From Rhodospirillaceae bacterium (GTDB taxonomy: Bacteria > Pseudomonadota > Alphaproteobacteria > UBA11136): a stretch of 15,772 nt of DNA. The notes under the pieces were generated by a model that saw nothing but the letters and a program-made list of their open reading frames with translations, was not told the origin of the DNA and did no database searches. Positions 1-6,616 of the stretch are shown here, one piece after another. The translations under genes and the position numbers were made by a program. The first letter of the stretch is position 1, and every line of letters starts with the position of its first letter. The stretch spans positions 1 to 15,772 of the forward strand of contig JABJES010000219.1 of assembly GCA_018663165.1 (NCBI GenBank), given 5' to 3'.

Positions 1-192
1 AAAATGGGAAATTGCATCGTACCACGCGCCGCCCTGCACCCACTGCTCAACCCGAAAGAGGCGCATATAGCTGTCCGGCCCGGCAAGAGTTATGTTCTCA
101 CCAAGAAACGTCGGCAGGCCGAAAATCACCGGCACGGCCTGGATTAAAACCACCACCAAGGCGGTAACGAGAAGGGTCAAATACACGGGCAT
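1..192 (-). CDS. Membrane protein, N-terminal fragment (cut by window edge)
   Basis: The minus strand is open from an ATG at 192-190 to the window edge, giving 64 residues with no stop. Residues 2-27 form a hydrophobic signal-anchor helix. They are followed by a stretch around residues 38-60 reading GPDSYMRLFRVEQWVQGGAW. This is close to the DPDDxMRLVQVRDWxxGQxWFD pattern I recall from the first luminal loop of alphaproteobacterial multi-helix proteins of the GT-C (mannosyltransferase-like) type. There, acidic residues after the first helix are expected to matter for catalysis. The family call rests on this short segment only. No clear Shine-Dalgarno sequence precedes the ATG. The rest of the gene lies left of the window. 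Confidence 0.6.
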   Translation of the reverse strand, partial: MPVYLTLLVTALVVVLIQAVPVIFGLPTFLGENITLAGPDSYMRLFRVEQWVQGGAWYDAISHF

Positions 193-304
193 AGTCCAAA
201 TTAGCGGGAACCGCAGCGGACGTCAGCCCCAAGTATGAACTTTGGCCCGTTTCTCTCAATGTGACTCGCACTTGGCAGGCGGGCTCTTTTCCCGGATAGT
301 GACA

Positions 305-336
305 TTAGAACAATTATTTTTTAAAAAATGTTCTAA
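305..336. promoter_or_regulatory. Perfect 8-bp inverted repeat, possible operator
   Basis: TTAGAACA at 305-312 is repeated inverted as TGTTCTAA at 329-336 around an AT-only core. It lies in the 201-base gap between the divergent membrane-protein gene and the histidine kinase gene. The symmetry and position suit a dimeric regulator, but no known operator is recognised. The A/T core with only partial internal pairing makes a terminator less likely. Confidence 0.35.
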
Positions 337-362
337 ACCGCCTTTTTTCCAGAATGAGAAAG

Positions 363-397
363 ACGCAACAAAGATGGGAGTTACGCGACAAAGATGG
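363..397 (+). repeat. 15-bp direct repeat (period 20) overlapping the kinase start codon
   Basis: ACGCAACAAAGATGG at 363-377 recurs as ACGCGACAAAGATGG at 383-397, matching at 14 of 15 positions. The second copy contains the kinase ATG (394-396). The first contains an out-of-frame ATG (374-376) that opens a nine-codon frame ending in TGA at 401-403, inside the kinase gene. Confidence 0.75.
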
Positions 398-2013
398 ACG
401 TGATTTTCGTTCTCGGCCTGTCGATTTTTATTCAGGTTCTTGCCGCCACAATGGCACTGAGGCTGATCCGTATGACCGGCTGGCATGTCGCCTGGAGCCT
501 GATCGCATTTGCGATCCTTCTCATGGCCATTCGTCGATCATTAACCCTCTATCATCTCCTTAGCGGCGAGCAGGCTGTTGCCCCTGTCCTTCAGCCAGAG
601 CTGATCGCCCTGCTCGTTTCCTTCCTGATGTTCGCCGGAATCGCCCTCCTGCAGCCGATGTTCAAAATGATGTACCGTGCCCAGGCGGACCAAACCATGG
701 TCACCCGCGCCCTGACGGTTCTCGGCAAGTTCAATCATGCCCTGACCCACATTACCGACGAATCCAAGTTGCTCACAGAGGCCTGTCGCATCCTGGTTGA
801 TAACGGTGGCTATAAGCTCGCCTGGATCGGCAAGGCCGAGCATAATGCTGAAAAAAGTGTTGTCCCGATTACCGGCTGGGGACCGGAAAAAAGCTATATC
901 GATCAGATCGACATTACCTGGGCCGACAATGAGCGCGGGCGAGGGCCGACCGGAAGGGCCCTTCGTGAAGGCACCCCCCAAGCGGCTCAAAATATACACC
1001 ATGATCCCGCCTTCGCCCCTTGGCGTGAGGCGGCCCTGAAACACGGCTTTGCCGCTTCGGTCGGGTTGCCTCTGGTGATCGACGGGAAAATTTTCGGCGG
1101 GCTGATGATCTATGCGCCCGAACCCAATGCCTTTGATGAAATAGAAACGAAGCGCCTTGCCGATCTCGCCCAAAACCTAGCCAATGGGATTAGAGCCCTG
1201 CGCGAAAGAGCGACGCGAAAAGAAATAGAAGAGGCGCAGGCTATCCACGAGCGTCATGCCCGCGAATCCCAGAAGATGGAATCCCTGGGTAAGCTGGCTG
1301 GCGGCATCGCCCACCATTTTAACAATGCGCTTTTTGGAATACTCGGCCTGTCCGAAATTGCCATGGACGATATCCCCGAAGACAGCCCGGCCAGGGAAAG
1401 ACTTAAAAAGCTCCGCCAAGTGGCGCTGGACGCCAGGGATATTGTCAGCCAGATCGTCGCTTTTTCCAGACAGTCGCCGCCAGAATACCAGTCTCTTGAT
1501 CTTGCCCAGGCCCTTAGCAACATCCTGCCACTGCTTTATGCCGCCCTGCCTTCGGCAATTAAAATCGAACAGGACATCAACATGGCCTGCCCCTTGGCTC
1601 TTGCCGATGAAAATCAGATCAAGCAGATTCTTTTTAATCTCGCCAGCAATTCCGGTGACGCCATCGGCGGCCAGGCCGGCATTATTACCCTGACCCTGGC
1701 CCCGACCAGTCTGGGGGAAAGCTTATCGTCCTTCGGCCTGACGGTTCCCCCCGGCGATTATCTGCGCCTTTCGGTTCAAGACACCGGACCGGGCATTGCC
1801 GACAGCCATCTGGCTAATATTTTTGATCCCTTCTTTACCACCAAAGAGGTTGGCCAAGGGTCTGGCATGGGCCTCGCCGTCGTCCACGGATTTGTCACCG
1901 GACACAAGGGGGTCATTACCGTCGATACCGGCCCGGACAAAGGCACGACCGTTCATATCTTCCTGCCCGTGGTCTCAGTCGCAAAAACTGATGACGAGAA
2001 GAGAACGGGCTGA
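394..2013 (+). CDS. Membrane-anchored GAF-domain sensor histidine kinase
   Basis: A 539-residue protein. The first 90 residues carry about three hydrophobic helices (roughly 3-22, 30-48 and 68-90) with almost no periplasmic domain. A GAF-type sensor region spans about 105-265, then a short helical linker. The dimerisation and phosphoacceptor helix starts near 295 with the H box at GGIAHHFNNAL; H307 is the predicted phosphorylated residue. The ATPase part shows an N box (N415, N419), a G1 box DTGPG at 463-467, an F box DPFF at 478-481 and a G2 box GSGMGL at 489-494. The H box reads AHHFNN, whereas most kinases of this subgroup have AHDFNN. The start is uncertain: GGGAG at 376-380 is 13 bases upstream, but no better in-frame start is seen. 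It probably signals to a receiver protein, perhaps the one encoded next, although a terminator lies between. The ligand cannot be told from sequence. Confidence 0.9.
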   Translation: MDVIFVLGLSIFIQVLAATMALRLIRMTGWHVAWSLIAFAILLMAIRRSLTLYHLLSGEQAVAPVLQPELIALLVSFLMFAGIALLQPMFKMMYRAQADQTMVTRALTVLGKFNHALTHITDESKLLTEACRILVDNGGYKLAWIGKAEHNAEKSVVPITGWGPEKSYIDQIDITWADNERGRGPTGRALREGTPQAAQNIHHDPAFAPWREAALKHGFAASVGLPLVIDGKIFGGLMIYAPEPNAFDEIETKRLADLAQNLANGIRALRERATRKEIEEAQAIHERHARESQKMESLGKLAGGIAHHFNNALFGILGLSEIAMDDIPEDSPARERLKKLRQVALDARDIVSQIVAFSRQSPPEYQSLDLAQALSNILPLLYAALPSAIKIEQDINMACPLALADENQIKQILFNLASNSGDAIGGQAGIITLTLAPTSLGESLSSFGLTVPPGDYLRLSVQDTGPGIADSHLANIFDPFFTTKEVGQGSGMGLAVVHGFVTGHKGVITVDTGPDKGTTVHIFLPVVSVAKTDDEKRTG

Positions 2014-2101
2014 AAGCGGCTGTGAGCGCCGTTTAGCACCCCTCTAAAGAGAAATTAACGCTTGCTTATCTGTTAAGGTCTGTCCAATGATCAGGGGCAA
2101 G

Positions 2102-2125
2102 AAGCACTGGCCAGTGCTTTTTTTT
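2102..2125 (+). terminator. Intrinsic terminator after the histidine kinase gene
   Basis: A perfect 18-bp palindrome at 2102-2119 (AAGCACTGG and its complement) ends in a run of eight T (2118-2125). As RNA it forms a 7-9 bp stem around a GGCC loop followed by U residues. It lies 89 bases after the kinase stop and 28 before the receiver gene start, so it should separate or attenuate the two genes. Confidence 0.85.
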
Positions 2126-2152
2126 AGGTCTTTAAGCGGGAATTTTAGATAA

Positions 2153-2515
2153 ATGGTCTCTATTGTCGTCATTGATGATGAGCCGGTGGTTTGCGACACC
2201 ATCACTGAGATGTTGCAGAAAGCTGGCCATGATGTTCGCAGCGCCAGCGACGGCAATGTGGGAATCAAGCTGTGCCAGGAGCAGCCGCCCCATATCGTGA
2301 TTACCGATATCATCATGCCGGAAAAAGAAGGCATCGAGACCATCCGCGAGTTGACCAAGGACTATCCCGACATCCGGATCATTGCCATTTCAGGCGGCGG
2401 GCGGATCGACAACACCGACCTTCTGCGAATCGCCGGGCATTTCGGCGCTCATAAGATTTTAGAAAAGCCGTTCTCTCGCGCCGACCTGCTGGAAGCCGTC
2501 GACGACCTTCTTTAA
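2153..2515 (+). CDS. Single-domain response regulator (CheY-like receiver)
   Basis: A 120-residue protein that is a receiver domain from end to end, with no output domain. The acidic pocket is D8 and D9, the phosphoacceptor is D52 in the sequence ITDIIMP, the switch residue is S80, and K105 lies in the conserved KPF. Such proteins act as phosphorelay intermediates or bind a partner protein when phosphorylated. The histidine kinase encoded 139 bases upstream is the obvious candidate donor. The intervening terminator means the pair may not be transcribed at equal levels. The Shine-Dalgarno is weak: a GCGGG about 12 bases before the ATG. No terminator is apparent between its stop and the tRNA repeats. 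Confidence 0.92.
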   Translation: MVSIVVIDDEPVVCDTITEMLQKAGHDVRSASDGNVGIKLCQEQPPHIVITDIIMPEKEGIETIRELTKDYPDIRIIAISGGGRIDNTDLLRIAGHFGAHKILEKPFSRADLLEAVDDLL

Positions 2516-2549
2516 AGCCGGGAAAAACACAAACCTTTAAGGGAATAAG

Positions 2550-2586
2550 GCCGCCTGGTGCCGCCTGGTGCCGCCTGGTGCCGCCT
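2550..2586 (-). repeat. Tandem copies of the tRNA 3' acceptor end
   Basis: On the plus strand GCCGCCTGGT occurs three times without a mismatch (2550-2579), followed by a fourth GCCGCCT (2580-2586). In the tRNA sense this is four successive AGGCGGC acceptor strands, each separated by ACC. Only the most upstream one (2586-2580) belongs to the mature tRNA-Thr; the other copies lie in its 3' trailer. Confidence 0.95.
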
Positions 2587-2651
2587 GCAGGATTCGAACC
2601 TGCGACCCCCGCATTACGAATGCGATGCTCTACCAACTGAGCTAAGGCGGC
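2576..2651 (-). tRNA. tRNA-Thr (anticodon CGT)
   Basis: The minus strand folds into a complete 76-nt cloverleaf. The acceptor stem is GCCGCCT with AGGCGGC, the D arm GCTC/GAGC, and the anticodon stem TCGCA/TGCGG with loop TTCGTAA. The variable loop is five bases and the T arm is GCAGG-TTCGAAT-CCTGC, followed by discriminator A and an encoded CCA (2578-2576). Anticodon CGT reads the threonine codon ACG. The 5' end is at 2651. The odd part is the 3' flank: the acceptor strand plus CCA is immediately repeated, so the 5' acceptor strand could in principle pair with later copies in the precursor. Confidence 0.97.
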
Positions 2652-2884
2652 AAACGAGTGGCATGAACCGGGGGACCATATCGCCATCCGGGCGCGGCTT
2701 CAATCCTTTCTGCTTTTTCCGCCGCGATCTCCATCTGTCCGATTTTTATGATCAAATGTGACGAAAAACCTATTTTATAACGGTTAAATACCTATAAGTT
2801 TCTCCTTGTCGGCTTGGCACTGCCTGGCTCAATCCGCCACCACCGCCCGTTTCCCAGCAATAAGCAATAAGCATCCGCCCCCTC

Positions 2885-4525
2885 ATGCCCTTCCCGCCTT
2901 TTCTCATCGCCGTTCTGGTTATTCTCTGCGCCGCTGTCATTGCGGTGCCCCTGTTTAAGCGCCTCGGGCTGGGCGCTCTGCCCGGCTATCTTGTCGCCGG
3001 AGCAGTGATCGGCCCCGATGGGCTAGGCATCATCAGCGACACGGAAGACCCCCGGGCAATTGCCGAACTGGGGATCGTTTTCCTGCTTTTCACCATCGGG
3101 CTGGAGCTTAGCATAGAGCGATTGCGCGCAATCCCGCGGGGGGTATATGGGCTCGGAATCGCCCAGATCGTCGTCACCACCGCCATCATCGCCGCCCTGT
3201 TTTCAGTTTTCAGTGGCGGAAATCTGGGCCTCTCCATCATTGTCGGTAGCGGATTGGCCCTGTCCTCAACCGCCATCATCCTCCAGGTCCTTTCCGAGCA
3301 CGGCCGTCTGACAACCAAATTAGGCGAAGTGACCATCCCCATCCTGCTCCTCCAGGATCTCGCCGTCGGGCCCCTGCTTGTTCTTCTCGAAGTGCTGACC
3401 AACACAGACGGCGCATCGGCGGTCTCAATCTGGGGGGCGCTTGGCCTGGCGGCGATCAAGGCGGTGGCGGCAATCGCCTTGATCATGATCGCCGGGCGTT
3501 TAATTCTCCGACCAGCCTTCCGTATCATTGCCGGCACCCAGAGTACAGCGGTCTTTATCGCCGCCACCCTTCTGGTGGCGCTGGGCACCAGTGCATTAAC
3601 TGAAATGGCTGGCCTGTCGATGGCATTTGGGGCCTTCCTTGCCGGGCTGCTGCTCGCCGAAACCGAATATCGCCATCAGGTGACAGCGGATATCGAGCCT
3701 TTCCGCGAATTGTTTCTCGGTCTCTTTTTTATGACCGTCGGCATGATGATCGATCTCGATCTCATGGTCTCGAAAGGTGGCGAAATTGTCGCCCTGGTGG
3801 CGCTGCTTATGACCGGCAAGGCACTGATCATCGGCGCGCTCGGCAAGGCCTTCGGTCTGCCCGGTCTGCGCGCCCTTCGTCTGGGGGGACTGCTCGGGCA
3901 GAGCGGCGAATTCGGGTTCATTCTTTTCGGCATTGCCATGACCGCCGGACTTCTCGATGCCGAAATTGGGCAAATCCTTATTCTGGTCATCGCCCTGTCC
4001 ATGGGGGCAACACCGATCTTCATCCGGCTGGGCCGTTTTGTTATCAGTTTTGCTGAAAAACATTCAAACTTTGATTCAAGCGCCCTTGTCGGGGGACGGC
4101 TTGAAGTGGAAAACCATGTCATCATCGTCGGACTGGGCGAGGTTGGGGTGATCGTTCTGCGGCTCCTCAGCGCCCATGAAATCCCCTATGTCGCCCTCGA
4201 CCTCGACCCTCAACGGGTAAAGGAAATGCGGACCAAGGGGCTGAATGTTTTTTACGGCGACGGGTCTGACGCTGATGTTCTAAAGGGCGTTCGCGCCGAA
4301 CAGTCCCGCGCCATCGTCATCGCAACCCGCGCCTTGGGCGTTGCCGAAGCCGCCGCCGCGGTGCGTCGTCACGCCTTTCCCGATACAAGGCTGTTTGCAC
4401 GCAGTAGCAGCGAACAGAACGCCGTTGACCTGCACCGACTCGGAGTGACGGCGGTGATTTCAGAAAAAACCGATACCGGCCTGCAGCTTGCCGGCGAAGT
4501 GCTCGATACGATTGAGCGCCCTTAA
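2885..4525 (+). CDS. Kef-type monovalent cation:proton antiporter (CPA2) with RCK/TrkA-N domain
   Basis: A 546-residue inner-membrane protein of the CPA2 family that exchanges K+ or Na+ for protons. Residues 1-385 are a run of about 12 hydrophobic helices. They include the family signatures LPGYLVAGAVIGP (32-44), the acidic helix around ELGIVFLLFTIGLEL (61-75), LLLQDLA with Q157 and D158, and a GQSGEFGF segment near 338-345. After a short linker, residues 410-543 form a Rossmann-type regulatory domain: HVIIVGLGEVG (G416, G418, G421) with D439 at the end of the second strand, as expected for NAD(H)/nucleotide binding. It is shorter than E. coli KefB/KefC and has no visible ancillary-subunit gene nearby, so glutathione gating cannot be assumed. 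The start at 2885 lacks a recognisable Shine-Dalgarno; the preceding bases are C-rich. Confidence 0.9.
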   Translation: MPFPPFLIAVLVILCAAVIAVPLFKRLGLGALPGYLVAGAVIGPDGLGIISDTEDPRAIAELGIVFLLFTIGLELSIERLRAIPRGVYGLGIAQIVVTTAIIAALFSVFSGGNLGLSIIVGSGLALSSTAIILQVLSEHGRLTTKLGEVTIPILLLQDLAVGPLLVLLEVLTNTDGASAVSIWGALGLAAIKAVAAIALIMIAGRLILRPAFRIIAGTQSTAVFIAATLLVALGTSALTEMAGLSMAFGAFLAGLLLAETEYRHQVTADIEPFRELFLGLFFMTVGMMIDLDLMVSKGGEIVALVALLMTGKALIIGALGKAFGLPGLRALRLGGLLGQSGEFGFILFGIAMTAGLLDAEIGQILILVIALSMGATPIFIRLGRFVISFAEKHSNFDSSALVGGRLEVENHVIIVGLGEVGVIVLRLLSAHEIPYVALDLDPQRVKEMRTKGLNVFYGDGSDADVLKGVRAEQSRAIVIATRALGVAEAAAAVRRHAFPDTRLFARSSSEQNAVDLHRLGVTAVISEKTDTGLQLAGEVLDTIERP

Positions 4526-4538
4526 AGTCTGAACCGGC

Positions 4539-4769
4539 CTAATTCCCTGCGCCGTCCTCTGCGCCGTATTTAGCCCAGGCCAGAATGCTGAAAACAACAA
4601 GACAGATTACCGTGCCGATCCAGAAAGAAGCGGGATCGCCAGCATCAAGAAAAACCATCGCCAGACCGGCGATTGCCAGGACGAGCACCAATACCGATAC
4701 CCAGCCCTTCCAGTTGGCCGGAGAAAGTCCCCAGCCGATCCGTTTTGGTTTAAACCAATAGTCACTCAT
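4539..4769 (-). CDS. Small two-helix membrane protein of unknown function
   Basis: A 76-residue protein beginning MSDYWFKPKRIGWG. The start was set at 4769 because AAGGGGG (4783-4777) lies seven bases upstream, an ideal ribosome-binding distance. A frame extended to 4799 would add ten unsupported residues. The basic, aromatic N-terminus (WFKPKR) is followed by two hydrophobic helices at about 22-41 and 48-66 and an acidic tail. I recall similar short proteins starting WFKPKRYGYG in other alphaproteobacteria, but no function is known to me. It converges on the antiporter gene with 13 bases between stops. No terminator of its own is seen. Confidence 0.75.
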   Translation of the reverse strand: MSDYWFKPKRIGWGLSPANWKGWVSVLVLVLAIAGLAMVFLDAGDPASFWIGTVICLVVFSILAWAKYGAEDGAGN

Positions 4770-4776
4770 GATTATT

Positions 4777-4783
4777 CCCCCTT
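4777..4783 (-). promoter_or_regulatory. Ribosome-binding site fixing the start of the 76-residue protein
   Basis: AAGGGGG on the minus strand lies seven bases before the ATG at 4769-4767. This favours that start over the upstream in-frame ATG at 4799. Confidence 0.7.
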
Positions 4784-4878
4784 CAAAGATGTTCCTCATT
4801 CTGCGCCCTTAACGCCGGAGGAACAAGTGTCGAACCGCTTCCTGTGTTCAGGCTTAAGCCAGACTGCTCAACCACGAC

Positions 4879-4907
4879 AAAAAAATCCCCCGCCGGAGCG
4901 AGGGATT
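4879..4907 (-). terminator. Intrinsic terminator, probably of the heme operon transcript
   Basis: On the minus strand AATCCCTCGC (4907-4898), a four-base loop and GCGGGGGATT (4893-4884) pair at nine of ten positions, and seven T follow (4885-4879). It reads leftward, so it suits transcripts coming from hemY 360 bases away, or from a small RNA in the gap. It also shields the small membrane-protein gene from read-through. Confidence 0.75.
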
Positions 4908-4938
4908 AGAAGTGTGCTTGGAAATTACTAAAAAAATA

Positions 4939-5077
4939 GGGCCGGCTGTTTCCCCTGATCCCAACATCCTGCACCTTCAGGGGGGAATAGAAAGCGGAAG
5001 ATAGCCTGGACAACGCCGAAATCGGGGGCTCTGTTGTCCTTGGCCAATCCGGGAAAAAAGGGAAATAAGCCGGTCCC
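4939..5077. ncRNA. Candidate structured RNA element (strand unresolved)
   Basis: Three nested inverted repeats fit one branched fold. The outer stem is GGGCCGGCT (4939-4947) with AGCCGGTCC (5068-5076). The first inner hairpin is CCCCTGA (4952-4958) with TCAGGGG (4977-4983). The second is GGACAAC (5008-5014) with GTTGTCC (5033-5039), extended by GCC/GGC (5004-5006 and 5042-5044). In the plus sense the imperfect positions become G-U pairs (4941 with 5074, 4950 and 4951 with 5985-type partners at 4985 and 4984), which favours plus. In the minus sense the outer stem is followed by a run of seven U (4936-4930), which favours minus. I recognise no known riboswitch, 6S, SRP or tmRNA signature. Confidence 0.3.
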
Positions 5078-5269
5078 TGTTCGTCTCTCTTAAGGAAAAA
5101 TACCTCATCTAGTTCTTATTGACTTGATGATTGTTGATAAAACTCTTTTAGCATCGATGCCTTGACCTGAATCAATTCCACGGATTTTTCAGGGCCGATC
5201 CGACGCAAGCCAGAAAGAATAAGGGGGAAGCGCTGAAAAATATAAGGAAAAGCCGAGGGCGATAGCTTT

Positions 5270-6616
5270 TTAGGATATTGGCAAGGCCGGGCTTGAGGAC
5301 GACAAGCGGGTCGGGCCGCCTTCACCAGGAGCATGCCAGGAAAGGGCTGCAAAAGCGCCGCAATTTCCGCACAGGGCCGTCCATTGTGGGGCCGCCGAGC
5401 CACATCCACCACAGACCCAGGCCGGTTCGGGGGCGCTCATCGCGGCCCGCTCAAACCATTGGCGGGCGGCAGTCAAATTGTCGTGCTGCTTTTCCTCCAA
5501 TTCAGCCATCAGCAGGCAAACCCGTCGCGACGGCTGCCGATTGGCCTCAATGATCGGCCCCAGGCGAGACCGCGCTTCACCCCACAGCCGGGCATCAAGC
5601 GCCGCCCGCGCCAGAGCGATCGCGCTCTCAAGGTGATCAGGCGCACCATCATAGAGTTTGCGCAAATTCTTGACCCGCTCAAGGGCGTCGCCGGAATTGG
5701 CCTGAAGCGCCACGTACGCCGCCGCCAGTTCCGGATGAGGGCTGGCGACCCAGGCCCGGCGAAGAACATTCCCGGCCCGACGATTGCTGCCAGCCTTGTC
5801 GAGAAGAGCGGCAAGAAACGTGCTCGCCGGAATCAGGCCGGGGGCCTGCTTATGGGCTTTTTCAGCCAGACGGAGAGCCGCCTCGCTCTCCCCGTCAGTG
5901 GCGGCGGCGCGAGCACTTTCAAGTAAAGCGGTGGCGCGTTTTAACTCGCCCTGGGAAACATCGATGGCCTTGGCCTTCAATGCCCTTTGCAGGGTCTCGG
6001 CAATTTTCGACCATTGGCGATCAGTGATTAGCAGATCAAGCTCGGCCGACAAAAGCCATGGCGCACCAGCCTGTAATTTACGGGCCCGCTCAATCAACGG
6101 CGCGGCGGCCTCTCCGTCGCCGGAACGAACCGCCAGCCCGATCAGGCCCCGCAAGCCAAGAAAAGCACTGGTCTCATCCTCGGCCATCGCCGTGAAATAG
6201 GTTTGCGCGGCGGCGTCATCACCAGCGAGTTGGGCCGACTGGGCGGCAAGCAGCAAGGTCAGCGGCGTATCGTCGAGCAAAGCCAGACTGTGACGTGCGG
6301 CGCGGCGTGCGGCGCGCCCATCGCCAGCCGCCAGAGCCACCATGCCTTCGGTCAAGGCGCGCACACCCCGGCGTTGGCGACCCTCGCGCATCCGTCCCGA
6401 AAGGCGTCCAGGGAAATGGCGAATTCCCTGCCAGAGGGCAAACAGGAGTGCGGCAACAACACAGGCAACGGCAAGGGCGAAACCAAGCAGTGCCAACGAT
6501 GTCTCGATGCGATAACCCTGCCAGTCGATAATTACGTCACCGGGATGATTGGCCACCCAGACCGTGGCGCTGATTGCGGCGGCCAACAGAACAAAAAAAG
6601 CAAAAGCGCGGATCAT
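5270..6616 (-). CDS. hemY: HemY-family TPR membrane protein with C-terminal zinc ribbon
   Basis: A 448-residue protein. The HemY N-terminal domain has two membrane helices (about 4-22 and 40-62) flanking the DVIIDWQGYRIETS segment typical of the family. A long alanine-rich series of TPR-like helix pairs follows (about 85-395), predicted to lie in the periplasm. This is the proteobacterial HemY, a heme-pathway-associated scaffold, and is unrelated to the Bacillus protoporphyrinogen oxidase of the same name. The C-terminus carries C402-x2-C405 and C416-x2-C419, a small zinc-ribbon or rubredoxin-like knuckle; I recall such tails in alphaproteobacterial HemY proteins but not in E. coli. The start overlaps the stop of the Mic60-family gene by four bases (ATGA), so translation is probably coupled. 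Its biochemical role remains unproven. Confidence 0.88.
   Translation of the reverse strand: MIRAFAFFVLLAAAISATVWVANHPGDVIIDWQGYRIETSLALLGFALAVACVVAALLFALWQGIRHFPGRLSGRMREGRQRRGVRALTEGMVALAAGDGRAARRAARHSLALLDDTPLTLLLAAQSAQLAGDDAAAQTYFTAMAEDETSAFLGLRGLIGLAVRSGDGEAAAPLIERARKLQAGAPWLLSAELDLLITDRQWSKIAETLQRALKAKAIDVSQGELKRATALLESARAAATDGESEAALRLAEKAHKQAPGLIPASTFLAALLDKAGSNRRAGNVLRRAWVASPHPELAAAYVALQANSGDALERVKNLRKLYDGAPDHLESAIALARAALDARLWGEARSRLGPIIEANRQPSRRVCLLMAELEEKQHDNLTAARQWFERAAMSAPEPAWVCGGCGSAAPQWTALCGNCGAFAALSWHAPGEGGPTRLSSSSPALPIS

Larger units (their letters stand above)
4770..5269. other. Gene-free 500-base stretch downstream of hemY
   Basis: No convincing coding frame is present. A minus frame from inside hemY to 5116 lacks GC-rich third positions outside the hemY overlap, so I do not call it. 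The stretch holds the ribosome-binding site of the small membrane protein, a minus-strand terminator (4879-4907) and a cluster of inverted repeats that can fold together (4939-5077). The rest, 5100-5269, is AT-richer and shows nothing I recognise. It probably serves as the 3' untranslated region of the heme transcript. Confidence 0.6.

Noticed and set aside
2550..2586. Short tandem repeats as a possible CRISPR array
   Set aside because: The units are 10 bases with no spacers and are copies of the tRNA acceptor end.
2379..2687. A 102-residue minus frame across the tRNA
   Set aside because: It contains the LAQLVEHRIRNAGVAGSNPA-type peptide that arises whenever a tRNA gene is translated. The region is a clean tRNA-Thr.
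2756..2800. AT-rich stretch as the promoter of the antiporter gene
   Set aside because: Several TATAA-like words occur, but none has a convincing -35 partner at 16-18 bases, so no promoter is called.
4939..5077. Identification of the folded element as 6S RNA, SRP RNA or a cobalamin riboswitch
   Set aside because: None of the conserved sequence boxes of these families could be found, and the usual neighbours are absent.
5116..5412. 98-residue minus frame overlapping the end of hemY
   Set aside because: It begins inside hemY in another frame. The part outside hemY has no ribosome-binding site, no GC-rich third positions and no recognisable family.
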